Shown here piece after piece: positions 17,595 to 26,187 of a stretch of DNA of 64,000 nucleotides. Source of the DNA: Pseudomonas migulae NBRC 103157 (GTDB lineage: Bacteria > Pseudomonadota > Gammaproteobacteria > Pseudomonadales > Pseudomonadaceae); assembly GCF_002091715.1 (NCBI RefSeq), contig NZ_BDAG01000019.1, positions 53,873 through 117,872 on the forward strand. The letters run 5' to 3'. A program made the translations under genes and the position numbers. Within the stretch, counting starts at the first letter, position 1, and each line of letters opens with the position of its first letter. The notes beneath the pieces were generated by a model. That model was not told the origin of the DNA. It made no database searches and saw only the letters and a program-made list of their open reading frames with translations.

Positions 17595-18242
17595 ATGGTT
17601 CTGCGCTCGGAAATTCTGGTGAACAAAAACGTGCTCCCTACCAAAGAACAAGCTCTGCCTGGCCGTGAAACCCCGATGACCGTGCCGGAAAAACACTTCG
17701 TCCACGACGCCCCCCTGCTGGGCCCGTTTGCCATGGACGTGGATTTCGCGATCTTCGGTCTGGGTTGCTTCTGGGGTGCGGAACGCAAGTTCTGGCAGCG
17801 CGAAGGTGTGGTGAGTACGGCGGTGGGTTACGCCGGCGGCTTCACGCCGAACCCGACGTATGAAGAAGTCTGCTCGGGCCTGACCGGACACAGTGAGGTG
17901 GTATTGGTGGTCTACGAGCCGGCGAAAGTCAGCTACGAAGAGCTGCTGAAAATGTTCTGGGAATTGCACAACCCGACCCAGGGCATGCGTCAGGGCAATG
18001 ACATCGGCACTCAGTACCGCTCGGTGATCTACGCCACCAACCCGACTCAGCTGGCAGCCGCCAAGCACAGCAAGCAAGTGTTCCAGGCCGAACTGACCAA
18101 GGCGGGTAAAGGCACCATCACTACCGAAATCGAAGAGGCGCCGACGTTCTACTTCGCCGAGGCGTATCACCAGCAATACCTGGCAAAAAACCCTGAAGGG
18201 TATTGCGGCATCGGCGGCACCGGCGTGACCTGCCCGATCTGA
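17595..18242 (+). CDS. msrA: Peptide-methionine (S)-S-oxide reductase MsrA
   Basis: This 215-residue enzyme repairs methionine-S-sulfoxide in proteins, using thioredoxin for recycling. The catalytic motif GCFWG is present with the nucleophile Cys at residue 58, followed by VGYAGG and the GHSEVV...YDP-like region ([17 protein letters not shown]) and the conserved [11 protein letters not shown]. The C-terminus [14 protein letters not shown] carries the recycling cysteines. The ATG at 17595 has GAGGGG (17582-17587) at good spacing. Length and the Pseudomonas-type N-terminal extension of about 50 residues fit known homologues. It follows dipA as in PAO1 but is separated from it by a REP pair. Confidence 0.97.
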   Translation: MVLRSEILVNKNVLPTKEQALPGRETPMTVPEKHFVHDAPLLGPFAMDVDFAIFGLGCFWGAERKFWQREGVVSTAVGYAGGFTPNPTYEEVCSGLTGHSEVVLVVYEPAKVSYEELLKMFWELHNPTQGMRQGNDIGTQYRSVIYATNPTQLAAAKHSKQVFQAELTKAGKGTITTEIEEAPTFYFAEAYHQQYLAKNPEGYCGIGGTGVTCPI

Positions 18243-18257
18243 CCTGACACAGATCCC

Positions 18258-18342
18258 CTGTAGGAGCCGGCTTGCTGACGATAGCGGCGGGAGGTTCAGC
18301 GATGACCTCCCGGCCGCCTTCGCCAGCAAGCCGGCTCCTACA
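18258..18342. repeat. REP pair (inverted), with a lone half copy after it
   Basis: TGTAGGAGCCGGCTTGCTGA and GCCAGCAAGCCGGCTCCTAC are inverted arms between the convergent 3' ends of msrA and rlmJ. A single unpaired half (GTGGGAGCAAGGCTTGCCCG) follows at 18384-18412. Confidence 0.85.
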
Positions 18343-18448
18343 AAGTTTTGCGCCGGTCATGATATTGCGTTTGACGCCAAGTCCTGTGGGAGCAAGGCTT
18401 GCCCGCGAATGCGTCCGATCAGACGCCATCAATCCATCTGATCAGCCA

Positions 18449-19288
18449 TCAACTCTCAGCAATCAACCAATCCATCTGCCACCCACCCTGGGTCTGCCCA
18501 AGCTTCTTGGACAACCACGGCAGCAACTCACGCAATTCCTCTTCCAGCCCCCACGGCGGATTCGCAATCGCCAAACCGGAACCGTTCAGACTGTTCGGCG
18601 TGTCCAGCGGATGCACCAGCAACTCCAACCGCAACAACTTCGGCGCGCCCGACCCGGCCAGATCCTGATAGAAACGCCGCAACATGCGCTGGTCCTTCAC
18701 CGGGTACCAGATCGCCGCCACAGTTTGACGCATCCGCCCGACCGCCTCTTTCAGCGCCGCCGCACAGCGCTGCATTTCATCCAGCTGTTCAAACGGCGGA
18801 TCGATCAACATCACCGCCCGCTTCTCCTGCACCGGCAACATCGCACGCGGCACATGCCAGCCTTCGCCCAAGTGCACCTTCACCCGACGATCACCCGCCA
18901 TATTGTCCTTGAGCAACACACCGTCTTCGGGGTGCTTCTCGTTGAGCATCACCCGATCCTGCGGCCGCGTCAGACGCCGCGCCAACTCGGGCGAACCCGG
19001 GTAATAGCGCAACTGGCCATCCGGGTTCATGTCATGCAAAACCTTCATGTAATCGGCGGTCAACGCCGGCAGGTCCGGCTGATCCCACAACCGCGCGATG
19101 CCTTCCAGGTACTCCCCGGTGCGGCTCGCCTGATCACCCTGCAGGTCATACAGACCAATGCCGGCGTGAGTGTCGAGATAGGCAAACGGCTGCTCCTTGC
19201 GCGACATCAGGGCGATGAGGCGGGTCAAGGTCAGGTGTTTGAACACATCGGCGTGATTGCCGGCATGGAAGGCGTGACGATAATTCAT
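18449..19288 (-). CDS. rlmJ: 23S rRNA (adenine2030-N6)-methyltransferase RlmJ
   Basis: A 279-residue SAM-dependent methyltransferase (YhiR/DUF519 family) that modifies A2030 of 23S rRNA. The N-terminus MNYRHAFHAGNHADVFKHL is the family signature. The SAM-binding Rossmann core includes FAYLDTHAGIGLYDL (residues about 35-50), and the catalytic DPPF tetrapeptide is in VMLIDPPFEQLDE (about 158-170). Cytoplasmic, monocistronic, convergent with msrA. Start ATG at 19288 follows AGGAGCAATC on the minus strand, a good ribosome binding site. Confidence 0.95.
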   Translation of the reverse strand: MNYRHAFHAGNHADVFKHLTLTRLIALMSRKEQPFAYLDTHAGIGLYDLQGDQASRTGEYLEGIARLWDQPDLPALTADYMKVLHDMNPDGQLRYYPGSPELARRLTRPQDRVMLNEKHPEDGVLLKDNMAGDRRVKVHLGEGWHVPRAMLPVQEKRAVMLIDPPFEQLDEMQRCAAALKEAVGRMRQTVAAIWYPVKDQRMLRRFYQDLAGSGAPKLLRLELLVHPLDTPNSLNGSGLAIANPPWGLEEELRELLPWLSKKLGQTQGGWQMDWLIAES

Positions 19289-19379
19289 GATTGCTCCTGC
19301 GAAGGCCGGGAAGTTTACCTTGTACCGAGGCGAACGTCAGGGCTTCGCGGCTGAGCGGGCAGCGACACCCCACAAACCC

Positions 19380-19409
19380 TGTGGCGAGGGGGGTTACCCC
19401 CTCGCCACA
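19380..19409. repeat. Long perfect hairpin of a second repeat class
   Basis: TGTGGCGAGGGGG (19380-19392) and CCCCCTCGCCACA (19397-19409) give a perfect 13-bp stem with a 4-base loop. It lies between rlmJ and the 3' end of the DUF6124 gene. There is no T-run, so it is a Pseudomonas repeat rather than a classical terminator, although it could slow polymerase leaving the DUF6124 gene. Confidence 0.75.
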
Positions 19410-19423
19410 ACAGCTTCCCGCCG

Positions 19424-19747
19424 CTACTCCGAACGCCGTGCCTTCAATCGCCGCCCCAACACATCCAGCACATCACACCCGTCCCGCAACGGAATGGCGC
19501 AGAGCAAGGCAAAGTCACTGAGGATGAAGGACTGACACTCGATCGAGCCACGCATCGACAGGTTTTCCATGACTTGGGTGACGGCACGGATTCGAAAGCT
19601 GGCCGCGTCGTATAAAACGTCGAGCGGTGCGAGGGTATCGACGAACAAGGTGGGCATGTCATCGCAGTTGCTGGTGAGCGCCATGAAGCGGCTTTTGGGT
19701 GGAGGGGCTGGTTTTTCGTAGGGTGGATCGGGGGTAATTGTTGTCAT
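19424..19747 (-). CDS. Small DUF6124-like protein of unknown function
   Basis: A 107-residue protein starting MTTITPDPPYEKPAPPPKSR, with a proline-rich disordered N-terminus followed by a helical part (TLAPLDVLYDAASFRIRAVTQVMENLSM...FALLCAIPLRDGCDVLDVLGRRL). This resembles the small DUF6124/DUF3077-type proteins that occur in many copies in fluorescent pseudomonads; I know of no established function. ATG at 19747 follows AGGAA seven to eleven bases upstream. An in-frame open extension to 19891 exists, but it is made of the inverted-repeat leader and is probably not translated. Neighbours do not suggest a role. Confidence 0.7.
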   Translation of the reverse strand: MTTITPDPPYEKPAPPPKSRFMALTSNCDDMPTLFVDTLAPLDVLYDAASFRIRAVTQVMENLSMRGSIECQSFILSDFALLCAIPLRDGCDVLDVLGRRLKARRSE

Positions 19748-19977
19748 CAGTCTGATTCCTAACGTATGAATTGGAACCGCCAACAAATCACTTCCACATA
19801 ATGGGTGGCGGCTGTACGCAGGTGTGGAAGACCGAGACGTTAGGCACTCGGCGCACTCGAAAGCGCCCCGCGCACAGCCACCATAAAACACAGACGATAG
19901 AAAACGCCGAACTGGTGGCGCTTGACGCGCCTAACGATAGAAGGGCTTCCACACCCTGTCACTGAATTTGCAGTGAC
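19748..19977 (-). ncRNA. Highly structured leader RNA with competing pairings (candidate cis-regulator)
   Basis: Read as minus-strand RNA, 5' to 3'. A GTCACTG/CAGTGAC hairpin (19977-19958). Arm A, GGTGTGGAAG (19955-19946) then CGTTAGG (19936-19930). A stem GGCTGTGCGC (19879-19870) with GCGTACAGCC (19819-19810), enclosing a GGCGC/GCGCC hairpin (19867-19850). Arm B inside it, CCTAACG (19844-19838) then CTTCCACACC (19830-19821). CCGCCA (19811-19806). Arm C, GTGGAAG (19797-19791), TGGCGG (19782-19777) and CGTTAGG (19764-19758), the last overlapping the AGGAA ribosome binding site. B is complementary to both A and C, so the conformations exclude each other. No function is known to me. The rest of the 481-base gap is covered by the REP at 20082. 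Confidence 0.5.
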
Positions 19978-20081
19978 CGCTAGAGACTATCGATGTGGCC
20001 CGATGCGCACCAGTTCATGGAAACCGCTACAACTTGAAGGAAACTTCCGACGACTTTGCCCAGAAATTTCGCTGCCTGTAA

Positions 20082-20196
20082 GACCGCCTTCGCGGGCAAG
20101 CCACGCTCCCACAGGACCGAGTCAAGCCACAAAAAACGGGAACGACTTCAATCCTGTGGGAGCGTGGCTTGCCCGCGAATTGAGCGCGAAGCGGTC
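20082..20196. repeat. REP pair (inverted)
   Basis: GACCGCCTTCGCGGGCAAGC with CACGCTCCCACAGGA (20082-20116) and TCCTGTGGGAGCGTGGCTTG onward (20152-20196) form long inverted arms just after the stop of the putative immunity gene (minus strand), where they may mark the border of the vgrG cassette. Confidence 0.85.
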
Positions 20197-20228
20197 ATAA
20201 AATTTATCTGAGTCGGAGATCGAAAGCC

Positions 20229-20648
20229 TCACCAGGTTGATTGATCTTCGAGGCTGGCTTTATGAAGGTCGTCTTTCCATTCTTCGCTTGCCAGCTTATA
20301 TATATCTTCAAAGAATCCACGGGCATCTTTCAGCGAGTACCACTCAGCTCGAGGCCAGCTCGAGTCATAAACATCATCAATATCGAATAAGTTTTTAAAG
20401 TCATAACTGCGATCTCGTAGTTTTTCGGCCAAGAACTCAAACAACACAAATTTGTGCCTGTACGACAGACACCCCAGCTTCAAACTATACTTAACGATAA
20501 GGACCCTTCTATCAAACTGGTTATCAGGATCAAAAACACTCAGTTCTTCACCACGAGTCTCTTCCCGATCATAGACATTAAACACACCGACAAACCACAT
20601 CAGGTTCGGTTCAAAAGCCTCGTCAACAAACGGATCTCGCAACATCAT
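20229..20648 (-). CDS. Probable immunity protein for the Rhs toxin
   Basis: A 139-residue acidic protein (MMLRDPFVDEAFEPNLMWFV...) with no motif that I recognise. Three observations support an immunity role: it starts inside the rhs stop codon (ATGA, 20645-20648), it is the last gene of a vgrG-adaptor-rhs operon, and it shares the AT-rich composition of the rhs 3' tail, unlike the GC-rich rhs core. In polymorphic toxin systems this is the usual place of the cognate immunity gene. There is no signal peptide or membrane segment, so it should act in the cytoplasm, which fits a toxin with a cytosolic target. A second in-frame ATG at 20645 is possible. Confidence 0.7.
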   Translation of the reverse strand: MMLRDPFVDEAFEPNLMWFVGVFNVYDREETRGEELSVFDPDNQFDRRVLIVKYSLKLGCLSYRHKFVLFEFLAEKLRDRSYDFKNLFDIDDVYDSSWPRAEWYSLKDARGFFEDIYKLASEEWKDDLHKASLEDQSTW

Positions 20649-23600
20649 TTTCTCTCCGTTGGAAAACCCGTATAAGGACGACCCACCTTATCCTGATCAA
20701 ACTTAACTTCAAACCAATCAAAGTTCTCATTCAACGTAGGGTTTTGTTTATCCTTTTTGTTGGGTCGATAACCGCGACCTGCACCAGGCAACTCCATCCT
20801 CACTACCGGGTCATTGTTGTGATCCCTGCCTGTATGTGGATCCAGCCCTAGACGCTCCCTCGTCATAGCTTTGTTCAACGCATTTAGATGAACTCTCCAG
20901 TTACTGAACTGGGAGCTTAAATTTCCTCTTGGTGGTACTGGCACTCGTCCCGTCTTAGGATTCGCTCCATTTATAGCCCTCTGCTTGAGTGCCGCATCAG
21001 GTATCTCTGAACTGTGCTTTTGCACAGTGTGCATCTTGTACTTCTTCTCCATTTTAATTACCCGCCCCTTGGCATTCGCCTCAGCCAACTCATCAATCCT
21101 CGCCCGCCGTTGCTCAGCCGTCATTTTCGGCAGCGGCGGCTCACCCTCATCAACCCTAGCGCCAGTCGTATCATCCGGCGCCCCACAACCAGGCTTATTC
21201 GACTGCGGGCAATTCCCGCTCAACCCCAACGGATCAACCCACCCCGTCGGATTCAGCGCGTAGCGATACTGATTCAGCCCACCCGCCAGCTTCACCGGAT
21301 CCGGCGTCAGGTACCGCCCCACCTCCGGATCATAGTACCGATGACGGTTGTAGTGCAGACCGCTCTCGACATCAAAGTACTGTCCCTGAAACCGCAGCGG
21401 TTGATTGAGCTGTTCTCCCCCGCCAAACGCCAAGTGCGTGACTTTTCCGTAGGCGTTGTACTTCGCCGACCAGACAATCTCGCCACCAAAATCCGTCAGT
21501 TCCTGCGGTGTACCGAGGTGATCGAGCTGGTAGTAAAACGGGCAAGCCTTGCGCGGGCCTTTGCCGTCGAGCATGGCCAATGGGCGGAATGTGCCCGGTT
21601 CGTAGACGTAGCTGCGGTAGTGCTCGCGGCTGCTTTCTGCGACGAGGTTGTCGCCTTGCCAGAAGAATTCGGTGGTGTGGCCGTCGACGGTTTTGGCGAT
21701 GCGACGGCCGAAGGCGTCGTAGCGGTAACTCGCGCAGCGTCCATCCGGCAATGTGACACCGATCAGCCGATGCTGGCAGTCGTAACGGTATTCGGTGACG
21801 AGCTTTTGCCCGGTACCGCGCCGCTCGCGTATGAGATTTCCGAAGGCGTCGTAGTCGTAATGCCGGTCACCCTGCATCAGCAGGCGATTACCTTTAACGG
21901 TCGCCACACCCGGGCGATCCTGCATCAGCAAGTTGCCGGCCGGGTCGTGGGCGAAGGTTTCCGGTGGGTCGTCGCGGGTGTGGCGTACGCGAGTCAGGCA
22001 GTTGAGCGCGTCGTAGTAATAGCTGCGCTGGCCGTGACGGCTATCAGCGATGGTCGCCAGGTTGCCGTTGACCGCGTAGCTGTAGTGGCGCATGTACAGC
22101 GGTCGGTTTGACTGGTTGATCGCGTGGGCTTGCAACCGACCTTGTTCGTCGTAGTGGTACTGGCTGGTGAGTTGGCCTTGTTGGCGTTGCTGCTCGCGAC
22201 CGAAGGCAAATTGGTGGGTGGTGAGCCGCGCGCCGTTGAGGTCGATGGCGGCCAGTGCGCCGCCCTTTTCGTGGTGGTAGTCGAGTTTGCTGCCGTCCGG
22301 CAGGCGCAGGCGGTTGAGTTGGCCACAGGCGTCGTAGCCATAGCGCAAGGTGCCCCAGCCTTGGTGCTCGGTGATCAGGCGATCCTGTGGGTCATACTCG
22401 AACTCCAGCGGGTGGTCGTGGCCGTCATCGACGCTGATCAGTCGGCCGAGGCTGTCGTAGCGGTACTCGACCTTGATGCCATCGGGCAGCGTCTTGACCA
22501 GCAACCGCCCTGCCGAATCCCGTTCATAAGCGGTAAACCGCTGCGAACCGTCATCGCCGAACTCGGTTTTCTCCAGCAGATGGCCGTTGAGGTCATAGGC
22601 ATACGCCGTGCGCTGGCCATCGAATCCGCTTTCTTGTCGGATCAAGCCGTTCGGCGTGTAGTCCAGGCGATATTTTTCGCCGGATTCGTTTTCGATTTCT
22701 GTGAGTAACAGCTGCGTATTGTCGTAGCGATACTTCAGCTGGGTGCCGTCGGCATTGATGCGGCGGCTGACCAGGTGCAGATCGTCGAGGTACTCGTAGC
22801 GCGTGACGCGGCCGAGCTCGTCGCGTTCGGCGGTGATTTTTCCGTAGGCGTTGTAGCTGAAGGCGCGAGTGGCACCTGTAGGAAGCGTCGTCTGGATCAG
22901 TCGTCCGACAGCATCCCATTCGTAACGGGTGACGGCGCCGTGTTCGTCCTGCCCCGTAATCCGCCGCCCCAACGCGTCGTAGGCAAACCGCCGCTGACCA
23001 CCGTCCGGCAAGGTTTCTTCAACCAGTTGACCCAAACCGTTCCAGACGAAAGCCTGGCGGCTACTATCCGGATACCGGATCGACAGCAACTGCCCTTTTT
23101 CATCGTAGTGATAATGGGTGACATGGCCGTCAGGATCGGTCGCTTCGGTGACGTCACCCTGGGCATTGCGCCGATACGTCCACACGGCGTTGCCGCGGGA
23201 CTGCGCATGCAGGAAACCGTTGCGATACTCGTAGGAAGTGGGTTCGTCTTCCGGCGGAATCAGCGCGACCAGCCGTCCGACTTCGTCGTAGTGGTATTCG
23301 GTGACGGCGCCGAGGGGATCCTGCTCGGCAATCAATCGACCTTTATCGTCGTAGGCCTTGAGGTGTTCGCCGCCATTCAGCTCGACCTTGCGCACCAGTC
23401 GCGCACGGTCGTCGTGCTGATAAACCTCTTCGCTGCCGTCGATGTTCTGGACGGTGACGCTGCCCTCGTCATCCCAGACATACCGCGCATCCATCTGCGC
23501 GAACGACGCCCAATGTCGGACGCATCGCGCAGCCTTGCCGGACCTTTCCCACTCCCAGAAGAAACTCGCCCCACCGGCCAGTTGCCGTTGCAGGACGACG

Positions 23601-25444
23601 TGCTGATCGTCGTAGTCGTAACGCTCGCTTTCGCCGACAGCGTTGGTGGCCTCGATCAGTTGCCGGCGCTCGTTGTAGCGGTAACTGATCAGCGTCTGTT
23701 CGGTGTGCCAACCCTCATCGAGGGTCTCGGACGGCACAAAAACCTGATAATCAACGACGACCAGATGGCTGCGCTCATAGCGCAACAGTAGGGCTCGGCC
23801 AGCGCCGTTATCGAGGCGTTTGATGCGCTCCTGGCGATCGCGCGTGACGTGCAGTCGGTTGTCGTATCCGTCGCTGATCGTTGTCAGTCGACCGTTGATG
23901 AAGTGATAGAAACGCGTGTCATCGCCGGCCTGGGCGAGGATCATTTCTTCGGGTTCGTCACCCAGGAAAATCGCCGCGCGCGAGAGGCTGTTGTGGATGG
24001 CCGGCCGCTCGATAGTCGGCAGTGGAAAGGAGGTGCGGCGGTTTTCGTGGTCGATCCAGATGACGTTGTCGCCATCGATTTCCAACCGGTGCGCGAGGCT
24101 GTGACTCCAGCCGAAACCAAGCCCGCAATCGATCTCGACGGCGCTGGTGCGATAGAGCCGGGTGAAGTCGAAGGACAGGACGCCATCCAGCGAGCCGTCA
24201 GTGAGGGTCAACAGTTCTTCGCCGGTGACCATCGACACCGGGCATTTGTTGGTGGCGGTTTTATCGGCGGAATCGGCGGGGTCGCCGTTGGGATTTTTCG
24301 CTTGAACCGGGACGTCTTCGTGGTGTTCGTTTTGTTTGAGCGTGGTGTTGCGTTTGGCGTCCCAACGCAATTGCATCTGACCGTTTTTCAGACCGGCCGC
24401 GACACCCCGTGCGGCGACCTTTTTGTAGCGATCGACGTAGGACATGAAGCTGTTGATAAGTGTGAAAATCGCTTTGACGAATCCCTGCACGGCGCTGACG
24501 ATGCGGGCGCCATAGTTGGCAAAACGCATACCCAGATAAGCAATGCCAGCCCCCGCGCCAGCGAAGGTCAAGACGATCCCGATCAGAATGTCGATGAGCA
24601 GTTGCACGACTACTGTTGATACAGCTTCGGCAGTTTTACCGGCGATCTCGCTGGGCGGCAGCATCTCCAACCAGAGACTGGCGGTGCGTAGCAACAAACA
24701 CAGTGCCGCTTCATCACTGGCCAGCAGTTGGACTTTTGCCATCACGTCCGGCGCAGTTTTTGCCAGCTTGGCCAGCTCATCAGCACCGCTACCCAATCGT
24801 TCAACGAACTCGCCGGGATCCTGGAGTACGTCCGACAGCAGGTTGATGCTGTCCCACACGCCGATGATTGCGGCCCAACTTCCGGCGAGCATCCCGTTAC
24901 CCGCCGCGGCAAAAGCCGATTGCGGCCACTGCGGTTTGAATCCTTTCCACTCGTTGCGCAGCCAGTCTTCCAGCTGTTGGGTCAGGCCGTCGTAAGAGGA
25001 GAAAAGCGCCTCAACTTGCTTCGGGGTCACTTCACTCTGGACATGAACGCGGTAGAACTTGCCGGGCTTACCTTCGAACACTCCCTTGCCATGTTCATCA
25101 AGCGTGATCGTCGTCTTTTCGCCCCCATCAACGGCAATCACATCAACATCGATGTTCCCCAGCGCAATGTCATAAACCGACTCGAACTTGCTCTCTATCT
25201 CCAGAATTCCACTCTCAGGACACTGAGCAACACTGGAAATAAAATCGTCATCGCCACTGCTTACCGACCTGGTGGTATTGCCGAGTTTGATCTGCCGTTC
25301 CACGCCCATCAGCGAGGGCATGTCCGCAGCCCGGCTAACCTGGTCTGCAGTACGGTTGAACCAGTTGCCAAGTTGTTCGCGATAGAGCGTCAAGGTGTCT
25401 TTGAAACCGTCGAGCTCCTGCTCGATCCGTACGATCTGATCCAT
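20645..25444 (-). CDS. rhs: Rhs-family type VI secretion effector with C-terminal toxin
   Basis: A 1599-residue Rhs protein. Residues 1-400 are a helical N-terminal region without a recognisable PAAR motif, holding a hydrophobic segment (about 285-320, VVQLLIDILIGIVLTFAGAG) that may form a pore-forming or translocation helix. A DUF6531-like start (CPVSMVTGEELLTLTDG) leads to many YDxxGRL-type repeats that build the toxin cocoon. The core ends with YYDPEVGRYLTPDP and VDPLGL (about 1408), where the toxin tail is cleaved in this family. The remaining 191 residues are variable and AT-rich; they contain HTVQKHSSEIPDAALKQR and end with VGRPYTGFPTERK, reminiscent of bacterial RNase A-like toxins (His, Arg, Thr near the end), a tentative assignment. 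It overlaps both neighbours. Confidence 0.93.
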   Translation of the reverse strand: MDQIVRIEQELDGFKDTLTLYREQLGNWFNRTADQVSRAADMPSLMGVERQIKLGNTTRSVSSGDDDFISSVAQCPESGILEIESKFESVYDIALGNIDVDVIAVDGGEKTTITLDEHGKGVFEGKPGKFYRVHVQSEVTPKQVEALFSSYDGLTQQLEDWLRNEWKGFKPQWPQSAFAAAGNGMLAGSWAAIIGVWDSINLLSDVLQDPGEFVERLGSGADELAKLAKTAPDVMAKVQLLASDEAALCLLLRTASLWLEMLPPSEIAGKTAEAVSTVVVQLLIDILIGIVLTFAGAGAGIAYLGMRFANYGARIVSAVQGFVKAIFTLINSFMSYVDRYKKVAARGVAAGLKNGQMQLRWDAKRNTTLKQNEHHEDVPVQAKNPNGDPADSADKTATNKCPVSMVTGEELLTLTDGSLDGVLSFDFTRLYRTSAVEIDCGLGFGWSHSLAHRLEIDGDNVIWIDHENRRTSFPLPTIERPAIHNSLSRAAIFLGDEPEEMILAQAGDDTRFYHFINGRLTTISDGYDNRLHVTRDRQERIKRLDNGAGRALLLRYERSHLVVVDYQVFVPSETLDEGWHTEQTLISYRYNERRQLIEATNAVGESERYDYDDQHVVLQRQLAGGASFFWEWERSGKAARCVRHWASFAQMDARYVWDDEGSVTVQNIDGSEEVYQHDDRARLVRKVELNGGEHLKAYDDKGRLIAEQDPLGAVTEYHYDEVGRLVALIPPEDEPTSYEYRNGFLHAQSRGNAVWTYRRNAQGDVTEATDPDGHVTHYHYDEKGQLLSIRYPDSSRQAFVWNGLGQLVEETLPDGGQRRFAYDALGRRITGQDEHGAVTRYEWDAVGRLIQTTLPTGATRAFSYNAYGKITAERDELGRVTRYEYLDDLHLVSRRINADGTQLKYRYDNTQLLLTEIENESGEKYRLDYTPNGLIRQESGFDGQRTAYAYDLNGHLLEKTEFGDDGSQRFTAYERDSAGRLLVKTLPDGIKVEYRYDSLGRLISVDDGHDHPLEFEYDPQDRLITEHQGWGTLRYGYDACGQLNRLRLPDGSKLDYHHEKGGALAAIDLNGARLTTHQFAFGREQQRQQGQLTSQYHYDEQGRLQAHAINQSNRPLYMRHYSYAVNGNLATIADSRHGQRSYYYDALNCLTRVRHTRDDPPETFAHDPAGNLLMQDRPGVATVKGNRLLMQGDRHYDYDAFGNLIRERRGTGQKLVTEYRYDCQHRLIGVTLPDGRCASYRYDAFGRRIAKTVDGHTTEFFWQGDNLVAESSREHYRSYVYEPGTFRPLAMLDGKGPRKACPFYYQLDHLGTPQELTDFGGEIVWSAKYNAYGKVTHLAFGGGEQLNQPLRFQGQYFDVESGLHYNRHRYYDPEVGRYLTPDPVKLAGGLNQYRYALNPTGWVDPLGLSGNCPQSNKPGCGAPDDTTGARVDEGEPPLPKMTAEQRRARIDELAEANAKGRVIKMEKKYKMHTVQKHSSEIPDAALKQRAINGANPKTGRVPVPPRGNLSSQFSNWRVHLNALNKAMTRERLGLDPHTGRDHNNDPVVRMELPGAGRGYRPNKKDKQNPTLNENFDWFEVKFDQDKVGRPYTGFPTERK

Positions 25445-26187
25445 CAGCCCAGCTCCGTTATCAGGTAGTCCACCAAGGCTGATTTCGGTGCTGGCGGCAG
25501 GCCCGGCTCTTCCAGAAAGATCGCTACCTTGTGCCGCAAAACACTGTCGGAAAACGCCTCGAAAAGATCAGGACGGCCCTCGCTCAGCCACTTGAGCAAG
25601 TTGTTCACCCGAGTGGTGCTTGACTGTTCAGCGAGATGTTCCAGCAGCGTTTCGGAGACTTCCCACCATGGAAAAACCCTGGAGCTTTTCAGCGCGGCGC
25701 CACCGACTTCGAGTGGTTGGCCATTGATCAGGCAACGCCCCATTACGGGCAGCAGTTCAGCGACGTCGACCTCGACAGACTGCAGAATCGGCAGTAAATA
25801 ACGCCCATCCCAGAAACGGAAAAACACCGCGCTGCCATTAGGCAAAAGCACTTGCGTAAGGCTGCGCAAATGCTCGACCAGCACGTCCAGAGTCGAAGAA
25901 GACACCGCGAGCCAACCCCAGTCGCAAGACTCGGTCGTGGCCGCCCACTCCAGAAACTCACTGCCCGCCGCGACGATTCCGACATAGGGCATGACCGGTT
26001 CCCACTCGGCATAGTCGGTGTCTGCCCAGATCGGACGGGGCGCTTGAGCGGCGGACGATCGCTGCCAGGCCTTCAAGGGTTCTGCGGAGCTTGCATTGCT
26101 GAAGATCGCAAACAGTTGTTCCGAAGGTTTCAGCGGTTGGCGCTCCAGCCATTCGCGAGGCGACAAGCGATCAGGCTGCACAGACAC
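25444..26187 (-). CDS. DUF4123 adaptor/chaperone for T6SS effector loading
   Basis: A 247-residue DUF4123-type protein (Tap/TEC family), which holds an effector and loads it on its VgrG spike. Family-like features include LFAIFSNASSAEPLKAW, a central GSEFLEWA, and SSTLDVLVEHLRSLTQVLLPNGSAVFFRFWDGRYLLPIL (residues about 95-135), the last being the most conserved DUF4123 segment. It starts with GTG at 26187 (a second GTG is at 26181), overlapping the vgrG end by 17 bases, and its stop overlaps the rhs start (TGATG). Position between vgrG and rhs indicates that it pairs these two proteins. Cytoplasmic. Confidence 0.88.
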   Translation of the reverse strand: MSVQPDRLSPREWLERQPLKPSEQLFAIFSNASSAEPLKAWQRSSAAQAPRPIWADTDYAEWEPVMPYVGIVAAGSEFLEWAATTESCDWGWLAVSSSTLDVLVEHLRSLTQVLLPNGSAVFFRFWDGRYLLPILQSVEVDVAELLPVMGRCLINGQPLEVGGAALKSSRVFPWWEVSETLLEHLAEQSSTTRVNNLLKWLSEGRPDLFEAFSDSVLRHKVAIFLEEPGLPPAPKSALVDYLITELG

